DNA of 43,453 nucleotides from a virus, in the IMG/VR virus record IMGVR_UViG_3300005356_000009, positions 1 through 43,453 of that record; one strand, written 5' to 3'. The notes under the pieces were generated by a model. The model did not search any database and had not been told where the DNA came from. It saw only the letters and a list, made by a program, of their open reading frames with translations. Every line of letters starts with the position of its first letter. Position 1 is the stretch's first letter. A program made the translations under genes and the position numbers. Shown here piece by piece: positions 34,326 through 42,049 of this stretch.

Positions 34326-34470
34326 CGACCTCCTCGCTGTCCGGGACGCTGATGTACGGCGCGGGGATGTGGTAGGCCGAGCGTAGGACGCGAGCGATGT
34401 CCTGCAAAGCGCGGATGATCTCCTCCGCCTGGATCTCGGTGATGCCCTGCACCGGCTGCGGCTCGTTCAT
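34318..34470 (-). CDS. 50-residue hypothetical protein after portal
   Basis: ATG 34470 lies in a TGATG overlap with the portal stop, and the frame ends at TAA 34318-34320. The peptide is helical in the middle (ITEIQAEEIIRALQDIARVLRSAYH) with a polar end. The coupling on both sides supports it as a real gene. The role is unknown. Confidence 0.55.
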   Translation of the reverse strand: MNEPQPVQGITEIQAEEIIRALQDIARVLRSAYHIPAPYISVPDSEEVDA

Positions 34471-36728
34471 CAGAACGGCACCGGCGGGCCAGGCATCGGG
34501 ACTTGCGGCATGCCCGCCACGCCGCCAGATCCGGGTCCGGGACCAACCCTGACACCGGCCGCCCCAGGAGGCATTCCCGGTACCAGCGGCATGCCTTGCC
34601 CAGGACTCGGCACCGGGTTGATCGGCGGACCCCCGACGGGACCCATTGGCGGTGCGCCAGGTGTCCCTATCGGCCCAGGTGGCAGCGCCATCGGCGCCTG
34701 GGTGGGCATGCCCTGCTGCGCCTGGACCTCCAGCGGATTGGGTCCCATGCCCGGCGGCAGCGCGGCCGTCTGGATGGTGGCCAACTTCTGGAGGACCTGC
34801 TCTTTGATCTTGGCCTGGATCTCGTCGGACTTCTTGAGGTCCTGCACCATCCAGCTCCGTTCCACCTCGTCGGGATTGGAGCCAGCCGCTTCGACGGCGT
34901 CCTCGTAGGAGATCAGGCGGAGCTGCATCTTCTCAGCGAGGGCACGGGTGGTGACGATGTCATCGGACGGCGTCGACGGATCGAGGGTGATCAGGTAGCG
35001 GTGGTTGCCCTTCAGGTCGTCCGGCCCCAGCGACAGCCAGCCGGCGCGAGTCTTGTCGACGCCGCTCTTGCTCTTGCCAGGCTTCTCTTCCTCGCTCCAC
35101 GCCATGACCGTCTCGGCGATGTCGTGCTCGATCAGCCAGCTTTCGAAGCCGACGCGATTGGCCTCGGCAGTCTGGGCGTTATCCACGATCGGGTCCCACG
35201 CCAGCCGCGCCAGATGAGCCGCCTGATTAATCGCATAGCCGGACTGGGATCCGCTCATCGCGCCCTGAATAACCGACGGCAGGGCCAGGTCCAGAAAGCT
35301 GCGGATATTGGAGATTAATTTCTCCGCCTCGGCGCCTGCTTTCGGTTGGTCGATCGGTGTTATATCGAACGGATAAATGGTGCCCGGTTCGATATTGTCA
35401 CTAGCCTCCGCCTCGCGGCCGTCCTTGCCGTAGGGCACCTGAGCGTCGGGGACGCCAGGGACGCTGCCGGGGGCGAGGGTCCGCTTGAAGGCGGGGAACA
35501 GGGTCATGTACGCGGCGTTGGTCTGCGCCGTCAGCAAGCTGTCCAGCAGCGGGAACAGGCGCAGGAAGCCGAACAGGATCGACAGGCCCGCGCGCTCCGG
35601 GAGGCGGCTGGCGGTCGTGACGCCCAGGGCGTGGAAGTAGGGACCCTTGAGGGTGCGGAGGATCGGGTCGCCGAAGTGATGCTTCTGCGCGGAGACCAGG
35701 GTCCCGTTGCCGAGCGCGCTGCGCGAGCTGCCCTGGCCGGGGCCGCACAGGATGACGGCGCACAGGTCGCTGTCCCACACCTCCAGGCAGGTCAGGCTCT
35801 GGTTGGTGCCGCGCATGACCTCGCCCCACTCGGCCCGTGCCAGGCCGCGATCGCGGTGGTCGACCTCGGCCCAGTCCTTCGGGCCAACGACGCGCCCGGA
35901 GCGATCGAGACCCGCTCCAAACCGCTCCAGGGCGTCGTAGTACGGTACCTCTTTGATCTCCACCACGCTGGTGAAGCCGTTTTCATTTTGCGTGTAATAA
36001 AACGTTTCCGGCGGGACGTCGGTGGTGGCGATGGGGTACGGCAGGAGCCGCTTCATCTCCTCGGTGTCGTGGTCGTACAGCCGATCGCGCGCGTCGTCGT
36101 CCAGATCCTTGTCCTCGCCGAGCTTCTGCAGCAGCTTCTGGCTGTCCTTGGTGTAGTCGCTCCAGGCGACGTGGGTGCGCGGCAGGGTCTTCAGAATCCC
36201 CTCGCCCTTGGTCACCAGGCTCCACATGAACAGGCGGTGGAGCTGTCGCTTGGCTTCCTGCTCCTGGCGCAGCCAGCTCGCCTCGAAGAAGTGCTCGCGC
36301 AGGCTCGCGTTCTGCATGGCGATGTCGGAGAATGAGACGGGACGGTACTGCACGGTCGGTTTATTGACCGACAGGGCAGCCGCGACGGTGGTAGCGATGT
36401 GGAGCGGCAGCGGCGAGCGGACTTCGGTCGTCGTCTTGCGATAGTTCTCCGGGATCTCCACCGGGATTTCGCCGAAGAGGACTTTATCGATGTCCTGATA
36501 GAGGGCGTCCCGATCGGCGAAATCGTCCTTGAGCTGGCGCGCCAGGTCGGTTGCCGCGTCAACCAGGGCGTCGTCGCTGGTCTTGGTGCCCGGGAAGGCG
36601 CCCGTCTTCTTCGAGGCCGATGGCTTGGGCATCGAGTCATGACGGACGCCCGTCCCCCCGGAAGCGGAGGCCGAGCGGCCATACGAGCTGGACGGCAGGT
36701 CGACGTCCAGGCCCCTACTCCTGGCCAT
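34470..36728 (-). CDS. phage portal protein
   Basis: ATG 36728 follows GAGGA at good spacing and is preferred over the upstream start at 36746; the product is 752 residues. The body has features of a portal: an N-terminal helical part with LARQLKDDFADRDALYQDIDKVL, a wing with VPPETFYYTQNENGFTSVVEIKEVPYYDAL, and a long C-terminal stem/crown region (MAWSEEEKPGKSKSG ... RSWMVQDLKKSDEIQAKIKEQVLQKL). The final 100 residues are Pro/Gly/Met-rich and disordered. Position directly after the terminase and small genes supports the call. Confidence 0.8.
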   Translation of the reverse strand: MARSRGLDVDLPSSSYGRSASASGGTGVRHDSMPKPSASKKTGAFPGTKTSDDALVDAATDLARQLKDDFADRDALYQDIDKVLFGEIPVEIPENYRKTTTEVRSPLPLHIATTVAAALSVNKPTVQYRPVSFSDIAMQNASLREHFFEASWLRQEQEAKRQLHRLFMWSLVTKGEGILKTLPRTHVAWSDYTKDSQKLLQKLGEDKDLDDDARDRLYDHDTEEMKRLLPYPIATTDVPPETFYYTQNENGFTSVVEIKEVPYYDALERFGAGLDRSGRVVGPKDWAEVDHRDRGLARAEWGEVMRGTNQSLTCLEVWDSDLCAVILCGPGQGSSRSALGNGTLVSAQKHHFGDPILRTLKGPYFHALGVTTASRLPERAGLSILFGFLRLFPLLDSLLTAQTNAAYMTLFPAFKRTLAPGSVPGVPDAQVPYGKDGREAEASDNIEPGTIYPFDITPIDQPKAGAEAEKLISNIRSFLDLALPSVIQGAMSGSQSGYAINQAAHLARLAWDPIVDNAQTAEANRVGFESWLIEHDIAETVMAWSEEEKPGKSKSGVDKTRAGWLSLGPDDLKGNHRYLITLDPSTPSDDIVTTRALAEKMQLRLISYEDAVEAAGSNPDEVERSWMVQDLKKSDEIQAKIKEQVLQKLATIQTAALPPGMGPNPLEVQAQQGMPTQAPMALPPGPIGTPGAPPMGPVGGPPINPVPSPGQGMPLVPGMPPGAAGVRVGPGPGSGGVAGMPQVPMPGPPVPF

Positions 36729-37041
36729 CGTTGTCCTCGCCGACATAGGCCGCCTTCACCGCCGCCACCTCCTCGGGCGACAAGGGGTCGACGCCCGGTG
36801 GGTGCCACAGCCCGTCACGGTTGGCCGCGTAGTGCTCGACGGGCGTCGACAGGGCGTGTTCCGCGCGTCGCGCCACGGCCGTCCAGATCATGCGCTGGGT
36901 GGCGTCGATCGAGCGCCAGGACAGGCGGGGGGCGTAGATGGTGGTGCGGGCCGACTCGCCGCGACGGATATTGGGGTCGACCCGATCGGCCGCGTCGCGC
37001 CAGGCCTCGTACAGAATCTCGGCGAGAACCTCGATGTTCAT
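36715..37041 (-). CDS. hypothetical protein between terminase and portal
   Basis: ATG 37041 overlaps the previous stop by 4 bp, and the product is 108 residues. The sequence is mixed helical (EVLAEILYEAWRDAADRVDPNIRRG and QRMIWTAVARRAEHALS) with an acidic end. The last 14 bp overlap the portal start. No domain is recognised. Confidence 0.55.
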   Translation of the reverse strand: MNIEVLAEILYEAWRDAADRVDPNIRRGESARTTIYAPRLSWRSIDATQRMIWTAVARRAEHALSTPVEHYAANRDGLWHPPGVDPLSPEEVAAVKAAYVGEDNDGQE

Positions 37042-37181
37042 GCCTGCCTCCACCAGGGATGGGCTTCGGTCTGATGCGGCCAGGTGAAGGCCCGCCAGTG
37101 GAAGGCGAACCAGCTATCGAACCACCAGTTGCGGCGCTCGTAGGACGGCGGATCGCGATGCAAACGAACCGGATGCCTCAT
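37038..37181 (-). CDS. 47-residue Trp-rich peptide
   Basis: ATG 37181 overlaps the terminase stop (ATGA); a longer upstream start would lie inside terminase. The product is basic and aromatic, with six Trp (WWFDSWFAFHWRAF and HPWWRQA) and no Cys. It is coupled on both sides. The function is unknown. Confidence 0.5.
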   Translation of the reverse strand: MRHPVRLHRDPPSYERRNWWFDSWFAFHWRAFTWPHQTEAHPWWRQA

Positions 37182-38494
37182 CCGAACTTCACCTTTCTGC
37201 GCGTGGGCGTCGGCGGCGAGGCCTCGGCGACCAGGCCGTAGCGGCACGCGTCAGCGGCGTGGTCCGCGATCTTGCGTCCATTGACAACGTCGGCGACGTC
37301 CTCGGGATCGAGCTGGTCCTGCACCAGGCTGGGGATCTCCCGCGCCAGGTTCGGAGCGCGGCCGCGCATGAGTTGCATACGCGGCGGCCCCTGGTCGGTG
37401 GCGAGGGCGCGTCGCATCACCGCCCAACCCTGCTTGCGGCTGTTCATACCCGGATAGACCGGCCGAACGCCGTGGTTGAAGTAGACCTGGGCGATGCTCG
37501 GCCGCTGCTGCTCGGAGCGGTTGTTGAACATCGACGGGTCCAGAATCCGCAGGTTGATCTTCTGCTCGCCGCACTTCTGGAGGATCGCCTCGGCCTGCTG
37601 CTCGTCGCGGAGGCCGGCCGTGTACAGCTCGTCGTAGACGTAGATCCGCCGATCCTCCGGACAGCGGGTGAACCACAGGCAGGCGAACGGAACGGCGAAG
37701 CCGTAGTCGACGGCGATCCAGCGCGGCCAGTGGGCGGGCACCTCGAACGGCTCGCAGATGTGGAGCGAGGGGTCCCACTCGTGGAAGTAGACCCCCTCGG
37801 CCGCCACCCACTGCCCCAGGCGGAGGCGAGCATGGAGCACTCCGCTCAGGGCATCCAGGGTCTTGATGTACTCGACGCCGCGTGCCGTCCACGTCTCGGC
37901 CGCACGGTCGTACAGCTCCGGGTTGTCCTCGTGGCTGGACTCCAGCAGGCGGGTCTGCCCGTCATCGCAGCGCCGCTTGAGCCAGTGGTCCGGCTGGGCC
38001 GGGTTGCAGTCGGCGATGAGCTGCTGATACGGCAGCACGCCGTTCCGCAAGCCACGCAGGAGGAGGCCCCAGTCATCCTCGTCCAGCTCGGTGGCTTCCT
38101 GCACGTAGACCACGTCGAACTCCACGGACTTCAGCTTCTCGGCGTCGTCCAGGCCGGAGACCATGATCCGCGCGCCGTTGGGATAGCGGAATTCCTGATC
38201 GCCCTCATGGAAGCGAACCGCGCTCGGCTGGGGGAGGACCTTCTCGTTAAACGTCACAAGGGCGGATTGGGTGATGGACTTGCGAACCTTTCGCACGATC
38301 GCCCCGCGAATTGGGAGCTGCATGGCGATCAGGTTCAGCTTCTCCAGGCAGCTCCGGCTCTTGCCAGTGCCGGCCGGTCCGGCCAGCAGGACCTCCCGCT
38401 CGGTGCAGCGCATGAGCTGCATGCTCGCCCCGTAGGGCATGTACGGTCGCTCGGCGGCTGAGGTACTCGTGCCGCGTTGGACCGTGGTGGGCAT
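37178..38494 (-). CDS. terL: terminase large subunit
   Basis: This 438-residue protein overlaps the upstream gene by one base. The ATPase domain has Walker A GPAGTGKS at residues 39-46 and a Walker B-like strand FDVVYVQEATE. The C-terminal RNase H-like nuclease domain has an Asp in AVDYG, a second Asp in ILDPSMF and a third in ADHAADACRYG. It powers DNA packaging and cuts the concatemer. The length and motif order are normal for phage terminases. Confidence 0.92.
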   Translation of the reverse strand: MPTTVQRGTSTSAAERPYMPYGASMQLMRCTEREVLLAGPAGTGKSRSCLEKLNLIAMQLPIRGAIVRKVRKSITQSALVTFNEKVLPQPSAVRFHEGDQEFRYPNGARIMVSGLDDAEKLKSVEFDVVYVQEATELDEDDWGLLLRGLRNGVLPYQQLIADCNPAQPDHWLKRRCDDGQTRLLESSHEDNPELYDRAAETWTARGVEYIKTLDALSGVLHARLRLGQWVAAEGVYFHEWDPSLHICEPFEVPAHWPRWIAVDYGFAVPFACLWFTRCPEDRRIYVYDELYTAGLRDEQQAEAILQKCGEQKINLRILDPSMFNNRSEQQRPSIAQVYFNHGVRPVYPGMNSRKQGWAVMRRALATDQGPPRMQLMRGRAPNLAREIPSLVQDQLDPEDVADVVNGRKIADHAADACRYGLVAEASPPTPTRRKVKFG

Positions 38495-38748
38495 CAGGGG
38501 TGGCGGTTCAGCTTCTCCGCAATGCGCTTGACGTACCGCTCGATGTCGACGGCTTCGAGCTGCGCGACCGTCATCAGGAAGCCGGCCATCGGTCGATCAG
38601 TCCACTCCAGCGTGACGTGCAGGCTGGGGTTATCGATGTCGGTGCCTGGGTCAACGGTCAGGCGCCGATCGGGATTCAGGTGGGTGTAAATGGCAGCAAT
38701 GAGCGCCTGGTACTTCGCCTGGGGGAGGGAGGTAGCCAGATTGACCAT
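38494..38748 (-). CDS. hypothetical protein between terminase subunits
   Basis: This 84-residue protein is coupled to the large terminase by a TGATG overlap. The sequence is mixed (KYQALIAAIYTHLNPDRRLTV ... QLEAVDIERYVKRIAEKLNRH), and its small size suits a packaging accessory protein. It is separated from the terminase small subunit by a 177-bp gap that holds a large hairpin. Confidence 0.55.
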   Translation of the reverse strand: MVNLATSLPQAKYQALIAAIYTHLNPDRRLTVDPGTDIDNPSLHVTLEWTDRPMAGFLMTVAQLEAVDIERYVKRIAEKLNRHP

Positions 38749-38829
38749 AACCAGAAATTCAGTTTCGCCGGATGTGGATTTTTCGGGAATCGACTTCAGC
38801 TATAGCGCAGCGCACGGGCGCCGAGGCCC

Positions 38830-38868
38830 GGTACCCCTGGGTGGCACGGAGTGCCACCTGGGGGTACA
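38830..38868. repeat. 17-bp-arm inverted repeat carrying GGGGTACA
   Basis: 38831-38847 pairs with 38851-38867 (17-nt arms, two G-U wobbles on the plus strand, loop GGA). The arms end in GTACCCC/GGGGTAC, so the repeat presents GGTACCCC and GGGGTACA in opposite orientation. It fills the non-coding gap 38749-38925. Nothing else is seen in that gap. The arms recall the iterons at 10791-10988. Confidence 0.6.
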
Positions 38869-38925
38869 GATGCACCTGCCCGCGTCCTTTCACCGCGCCG
38901 AAAGGTCCTCGGCCGATGAATCCAG

Positions 38926-39477
38926 CTAGTTCATCACCCTGCCTGGATCCTGCTCGATTTCAATCTCAACCTGAGCAGGCGGCAGGGCCGGTACCCCTGG
39001 TTGTACCCCTAGCACCTCGGATCCGAGGACTTCCGTGGGATCGAAACCCACCGTCTTGATCACCTGCGCCACGGCCAAGTCGAGGCGGTCGCGGTACTTG
39101 TCAGGCGCTCTGGCCTTCAGCAGGGTAGTAAGCAAGCCGTCACTGTATTCGGTCTTCTCATCGACACCCACCTCCTCACCGCGCCAGTAGCTGGTGCGGC
39201 GGTACGGGGTGCCGATCACGGCGCGGCGGTAGGCCTCCAGTTCGAGGACCTCGACGGCGGTCTGCTCCGCCTCCCGGAACCGCTCCGCGAAGTCAGGGTC
39301 ATCTTCGAGCCAGCGATAGATCTGCCGCCGATCGACGCCGACGGGGCGACACGCGGCCGCCACATTCCCGTGGACCGCGAAGTCGGCGAGGAACGCGGAC
39401 TGGCGGTGGGACGTGCGTGCTCTTCGACGGCGAATCCCAGGCTGCGTCCCAGATTCGGTCCCAGGCTCAGCGGCCAT
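38926..39477 (-). CDS. terS: terminase small subunit
   Basis: ATG 39477 is five bases after a GGGGG purine block and is preferred to TTG 39504; the product is 183 residues. After a basic, disordered N-terminus, an HTH domain is visible (SAFLADFAVHGNVAAACRPVGVDRRQIYRWLEDD). A helical oligomerisation core (ERFREAEQTAVEVLELEAYRRAVIG) and LTTLLKARAPDKYRDRL then follow, as in TerS proteins. It recognises the packaging site and regulates the large subunit. Two GTACCCC repeats (38990, 39002) lie inside its coding region near the C-terminus. Confidence 0.78.
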   Translation of the reverse strand: MAAEPGTESGTQPGIRRRRARTSHRQSAFLADFAVHGNVAAACRPVGVDRRQIYRWLEDDPDFAERFREAEQTAVEVLELEAYRRAVIGTPYRRTSYWRGEEVGVDEKTEYSDGLLTTLLKARAPDKYRDRLDLAVAQVIKTVGFDPTEVLGSEVLGVQPGVPALPPAQVEIEIEQDPGRVMN

Positions 39478-40198
39478 CAATCCCCCAAAGGTACGGGGTG
39501 CCAATTTCAGTCCAAGACATGCCGCTGCGCTCTGCCGCTGACTTTACGCCAATCTCAGCCGGCAGTCCACGCCGGCATTACTTGTCCCTATTGATCCAAT
39601 GGACTATATTCACCTCGTCAGCGCCGCAGGGGGCTGAAGCACCTGAACAACCCAAGAGCGATCGCAGGCCCCACGGGCCGCTTGAGCCAGCAGGCTCGCA
39701 CCGTGTGACTGCCGCGATCGTCGCCTGACTCGGCCGGCGCTGCGCTCGAACGTGCAGCCCCGGAGGAAGCGAGCAGGTCCCTACGTGGATGCAGAACGAC
39801 GAGACCCTTCATGCCAGACCCAACCCGGACGCAGCGGAAAACGCACGGCTCGCGAGACCAGCGAGCAGGATGCCGAAGTACGCCAGGCGGTCCCGAAGCG
39901 ATCTGGATGCGGGGGAATCTCAGAGGGGCGTGTGATCGTCCACAGAGTCGCTGCCAGCCGAAACGCTGGGGCGGCACCTCACACCCAACCTCGTGAACGT
40001 CGGACACTCCGAAGCTCGGTCTACTCATTGTGTGGAGCACCAGTAAGGCGTATCGGTGCGGCTCTGCCGCCTGCATCCACCGCTACAGATGACCGTCCCG
40101 CCGGTAAGGGCCGACGCTCGCGAACATCGCTCGATCAGCACGCCTGGTCGGTCGATGCTCGCGATCATGCGAGACAACCTGAGAGGAGCCATCCTGAC
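39478..40198. other. 0.7-kb intergenic region between divergent operons
   Basis: No convincing gene is seen. Long frames on both strands here have Arg/Ser-rich, shadow-like products and only about 70% G/C at third positions. Structures include GCCGGC-N7-GCCGGC (39558-39576), two adjacent hairpins GGCCC-CAC-GGGCC (39667-39679) and GAGCC-AGCA-GGCTC (39684-39697), and CTCGC-N6-GCGAG (40158-40173). A GGGGAATCTCAGA motif near 39910 recurs before the gene at 42050. It may hold the late-operon promoter, an untranslated leader or ncRNA, and possibly the packaging site. Confidence 0.45.
39582..39610 (+). promoter_or_regulatory. candidate sigma70-type promoter pointing right
   Basis: TTGTCC (39582-39587), a 17-bp spacer and TATATT (39605-39610) form the best -35/-10 pair noticed. 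It points toward the right-hand operon, but the first gene starts only at 40199, so transcription from it would give a leader of about 580 nt. Confidence 0.5.
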
Positions 40199-40450
40199 AT
40201 GGCATACCCATTGGAGTACGGGGACAGCCCCGACACCGCCGCGTTCAACGCGATCAACCGCCCTCGCCTCGGCTACACCAACGTGGTCGCCCGCAACCTG
40301 GCCGGCGAGCACGTCGGCACCCTCCGCTACATCGGTGGCAACACCTACGCCGCGCTCAACCTGGGCGAGGCGTTCTCTGTCACCGGCGAGGTCGCCCACG
40401 CCATCTACACCGGCTGGCAGGCCAACGGCTACCGCCTGATGGTCATCTGA
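40199..40450 (+). CDS. hypothetical protein, first gene of the right-hand operon
   Basis: ATG 40199 follows AGGAGCCATCCTGAC, the leader repeated before four other genes here. The 83-residue product is compact (NVVARNLAGEHVGTLRYIGGNTYAALNLGEAFSVTG) and probably mixed alpha/beta. No family is recognised. Upstream codons in the same frame are Arg/Ser-rich and not used. Confidence 0.65.
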   Translation: MAYPLEYGDSPDTAAFNAINRPRLGYTNVVARNLAGEHVGTLRYIGGNTYAALNLGEAFSVTGEVAHAIYTGWQANGYRLMVI

Positions 40451-40665
40451 TGATCAACGGTGCCGACCGCAGGCAGGTCCTCGTGGCTCGCGAGATGCTG
40501 GCCGCCGTCTGCCATCGCACGGTCCAGGGCAGCCCGGAGCACCAGGCGCTGCTCGATGTCCTCGCGTCGATCAACGACGCGCTCTACCTGGGCGTCCGCC
40601 GCCCGGCGCCTCCAATCGAACCGGCCGACCCATTCACCACCTGGCTCAAGGAGCACTCAGCATGA
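40450..40665 (+). CDS. small hypothetical protein
   Basis: This 71-residue protein starts at ATG 40450 in a TGATG overlap. It is mostly helical (RRQVLVAREMLAAVCHRTVQGS ... LLDVLASINDALYLG) with a Pro-rich end. The last codons overlap the next gene. The function is unknown. Confidence 0.6.
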   Translation: MINGADRRQVLVAREMLAAVCHRTVQGSPEHQALLDVLASINDALYLGVRRPAPPIEPADPFTTWLKEHSA

Positions 40666-40886
40666 AGCGCACGATCCTCACCCTGGTCACCGCCCGCCGT
40701 CCGGGTGGCCCCGGCTTCTCTCATCAGGAGCACCTGACCGTCGACGGCAACCTGCGCCAGACCGCGTGCGGCCTGGAAGTGCGCTCGCCGATCAACCACC
40801 TGGCGCCAGCCTTCACCCTGGCGACCTGCAAGCACTGCCGCCGCATCGCCGGGCGGCTCGGCTTCAACGCAGAGAGGCCCGGCTAA
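40662..40886 (+). CDS. small zinc-binding protein
   Basis: ATG 40662 overlaps the preceding stop, and the product is 74 residues. Cysteines in TACGLEV and CKHC, with nearby His, form a likely zinc site. The end, FNAERPG, matches the end of the protein from the next gene (FNAE). The TAA stop lies in the loop of an RNA hairpin (element at 40878-40924). Confidence 0.65.
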   Translation: MKRTILTLVTARRPGGPGFSHQEHLTVDGNLRQTACGLEVRSPINHLAPAFTLATCKHCRRIAGRLGFNAERPG

Positions 40887-40924
40887 GCCGGGTGTAATGC
40901 GGCCGCCCGGTCTCAAGCCCGGGC
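40878..40924 (+). ncRNA. structured intergenic RNA element, family A copy 1
   Basis: Stem 1 is CCCGGC/GCCGGG (40878-40883/40887-40892) and its 3-nt loop is the stop codon of the upstream gene. TGTAATGCGGC follows, then stem 2, GCCCGG/CCGGGC (40905-40910/40919-40924), with loop TCTCAAGC. AATCTCACCGCAGGAGC then leads to the next start. Copy 2 at 41290-41335 has different stem bases but keeps both pairings and the loop motifs. Confidence 0.6.
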
Positions 40925-40949
40925 AATCTCACCGCAGGAGCATCCTGAC

Positions 40950-41288
40950 ATGACCCTCCCTACCCTCGCCCAGATCAATGAGAAGCTCGGCGGCCGCGTC
41001 CGCTCCTGGGGCAAATACAACCTGCTGGAGTCCTTCGCCGTCGGCTCGCAGAGCCAGCGGTACGGGACCTCGCCGAAGACGCACATCCTGCGCCTGGAGG
41101 TGGTGACCGAGGACCGCGAGCCGAAGCGCGGCACCTACAAGCTCGGCGACACCCTGTCGGCCCACGCCCTGTGCATGACCAACGGGCAGCACACGGGCCG
41201 GGCCTACCCCGGCGTCGACACGGACAGCATCACCTGCTCGAAGTGCCTCGCCAGGATCAACGGATGGACTGCCTTCAACGCAGAGTGA
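40950..41288 (+). CDS. zinc-binding hypothetical protein
   Basis: ATG 40950 is preceded by CAGGAGCATCCTGAC. The product is 112 residues, with a beta-rich N-terminal domain (THILRLEVVTEDREPKRGTYKLGD). A C-terminal zinc-ribbon-like part follows (HALCMTNG ... ITCSKC). The end, NGWTAFNAE, parallels that of the upstream 74-residue protein, suggesting duplicated modules. The function is unknown. Confidence 0.65.
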   Translation: MTLPTLAQINEKLGGRVRSWGKYNLLESFAVGSQSQRYGTSPKTHILRLEVVTEDREPKRGTYKLGDTLSAHALCMTNGQHTGRAYPGVDTDSITCSKCLARINGWTAFNAE

Positions 41289-41289
41289 A

Positions 41290-41335
41290 CCCGCCACCAG
41301 GCGGGGTAATGCGGCACGCCGGTCACAAGCCCGGC
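41290..41335 (+). ncRNA. structured intergenic RNA element, family A copy 2
   Basis: Stem 1 is CCCGCC/GGCGGG (41290-41295/41300-41305). GTAATGCGGC follows, then stem 2, GCCGG/CCGGC (41318-41322/41331-41335), with loop TCACAAGC. AATCTCACCGCAGAGGAGC follows. Compared with copy 1, stem 1 changes by compensating base pairs while TAATGCGGC and TC(T/A)CAAGC stay constant. Confidence 0.6.
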
Positions 41336-41363
41336 CAATCTCACCGCAGAGGAGCCACCTGAC

Positions 41364-41738
41364 ATGGCCTACGACATTCTTCCCTACGTCAACCTTGACG
41401 CGATCGATGATCGCGAGGTCCGCAATCTGGTCGCCGAGTACGCCCAGTACGCCGACCACGGCACAGTCCGCCAGCCTGGCAAATTCGAGGCGGAGCCGCT
41501 CTACGTCGTCTTCTACTGGGGCCTCATGCTCCAGGGTGACGGCGAGACGTCCTACCTGCCGTGCGAGGAGCACGAGGATGGGGACTGCGAGTGCGACCCG
41601 GAGGTCGACTACGACCAGTTCGACATCCAGGCCGGCGATGCCGAGGCGTTCCCGGAACTCGAGCCGTCGATCGGCAAGTACCTGCGGATCCGCGAGGACT
41701 CGCAGGGGTACGTCACCGCCTGGATCGCGGCCTCATGA
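41364..41738 (+). CDS. acidic hypothetical protein
   Basis: ATG 41364 follows AGAGGAGCCACCTGAC. The 124-residue product is acidic, with a Cys/Asp/Glu stretch (PCEEHEDGDCECDPEVDYDQFD). The N-terminal half is mixed (NLVAEYAQYADHGTV ... LYVVFYWGLMLQGDG). It could bind metal or mimic nucleic acid, but no family is recognised. Confidence 0.65.
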   Translation: MAYDILPYVNLDAIDDREVRNLVAEYAQYADHGTVRQPGKFEAEPLYVVFYWGLMLQGDGETSYLPCEEHEDGDCECDPEVDYDQFDIQAGDAEAFPELEPSIGKYLRIREDSQGYVTAWIAAS

Positions 41739-41971
41739 GCCGCAAGCCTCGGGTGGACCCGCTGGTCCCGACGCACCAGATCGACCGCCGCCTGGCGATC
41801 ACCCACGTCAGCACCCCGGACAACGCGGTCATCGACATGATCGAGACCGCGATGGGCCGCCAGCAGGACCCGCGCTGGACCACCAAGATCAGGCGGCAGA
41901 CCATCGCGTACGCCCTCTGGCGGCATCACCAGAACCAGGCGGACTACGCCTGGGTGATGGGCGGCCACTAG
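41735..41971 (+). CDS. small basic hypothetical protein
   Basis: ATG 41735 overlaps the previous stop (ATGA). The 78-residue product is basic and helical (TTKIRRQTIAYALWRHHQNQADYAWVMGGH) and may bind nucleic acid. The TAG stop lies in the outer stem of the following RNA element. Confidence 0.6.
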   Translation: MSRKPRVDPLVPTHQIDRRLAITHVSTPDNAVIDMIETAMGRQQDPRWTTKIRRQTIAYALWRHHQNQADYAWVMGGH

Positions 41972-42019
41972 CCCCGACATCTGCTGCTCGCCCTGGTGGG
42001 CAGCGGACGCCCCGGCTAG
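41968..42019 (+). ncRNA. structured intergenic RNA element, family B copy 1
   Basis: The outer stem CTAGCC (41968-41973)/GGCTAG (42014-42019) contains the upstream stop codon. The inner hairpin includes GCCC-TGGT-GGGC. The flanking internal-loop bases GACAT and GGACGCC are shared with copy 2 at 42568. GGGAATCTCAGAACAGGAGC then leads to the next start. Confidence 0.55.
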
Positions 42020-42049
42020 GGGAATCTCAGAACAGGAGCATGCCTGACC

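Noticed and set aside
39720-39770. GTTCGAG near 39747 (minus strand) as a possible tRNA T-loop
   Set aside because: The flanking bases do not form a 5-bp T-stem and no acceptor, D or anticodon arm can be built. No tRNA gene was found in the window.
39618-40076. 152-residue frame on the minus strand in the intergenic region
   Set aside because: Its third-position G/C (about 70% by eye) is lower than real genes here, the product is Arg/Cys/Pro-rich without motifs, and it has no coupling or RBS support.
39752-40198. Upstream extension of the 83-residue protein starting at 40199
   Set aside because: The extension is Arg/Ser-rich with low third-position G/C. ATG 40199 has the repeated leader and a good RBS.
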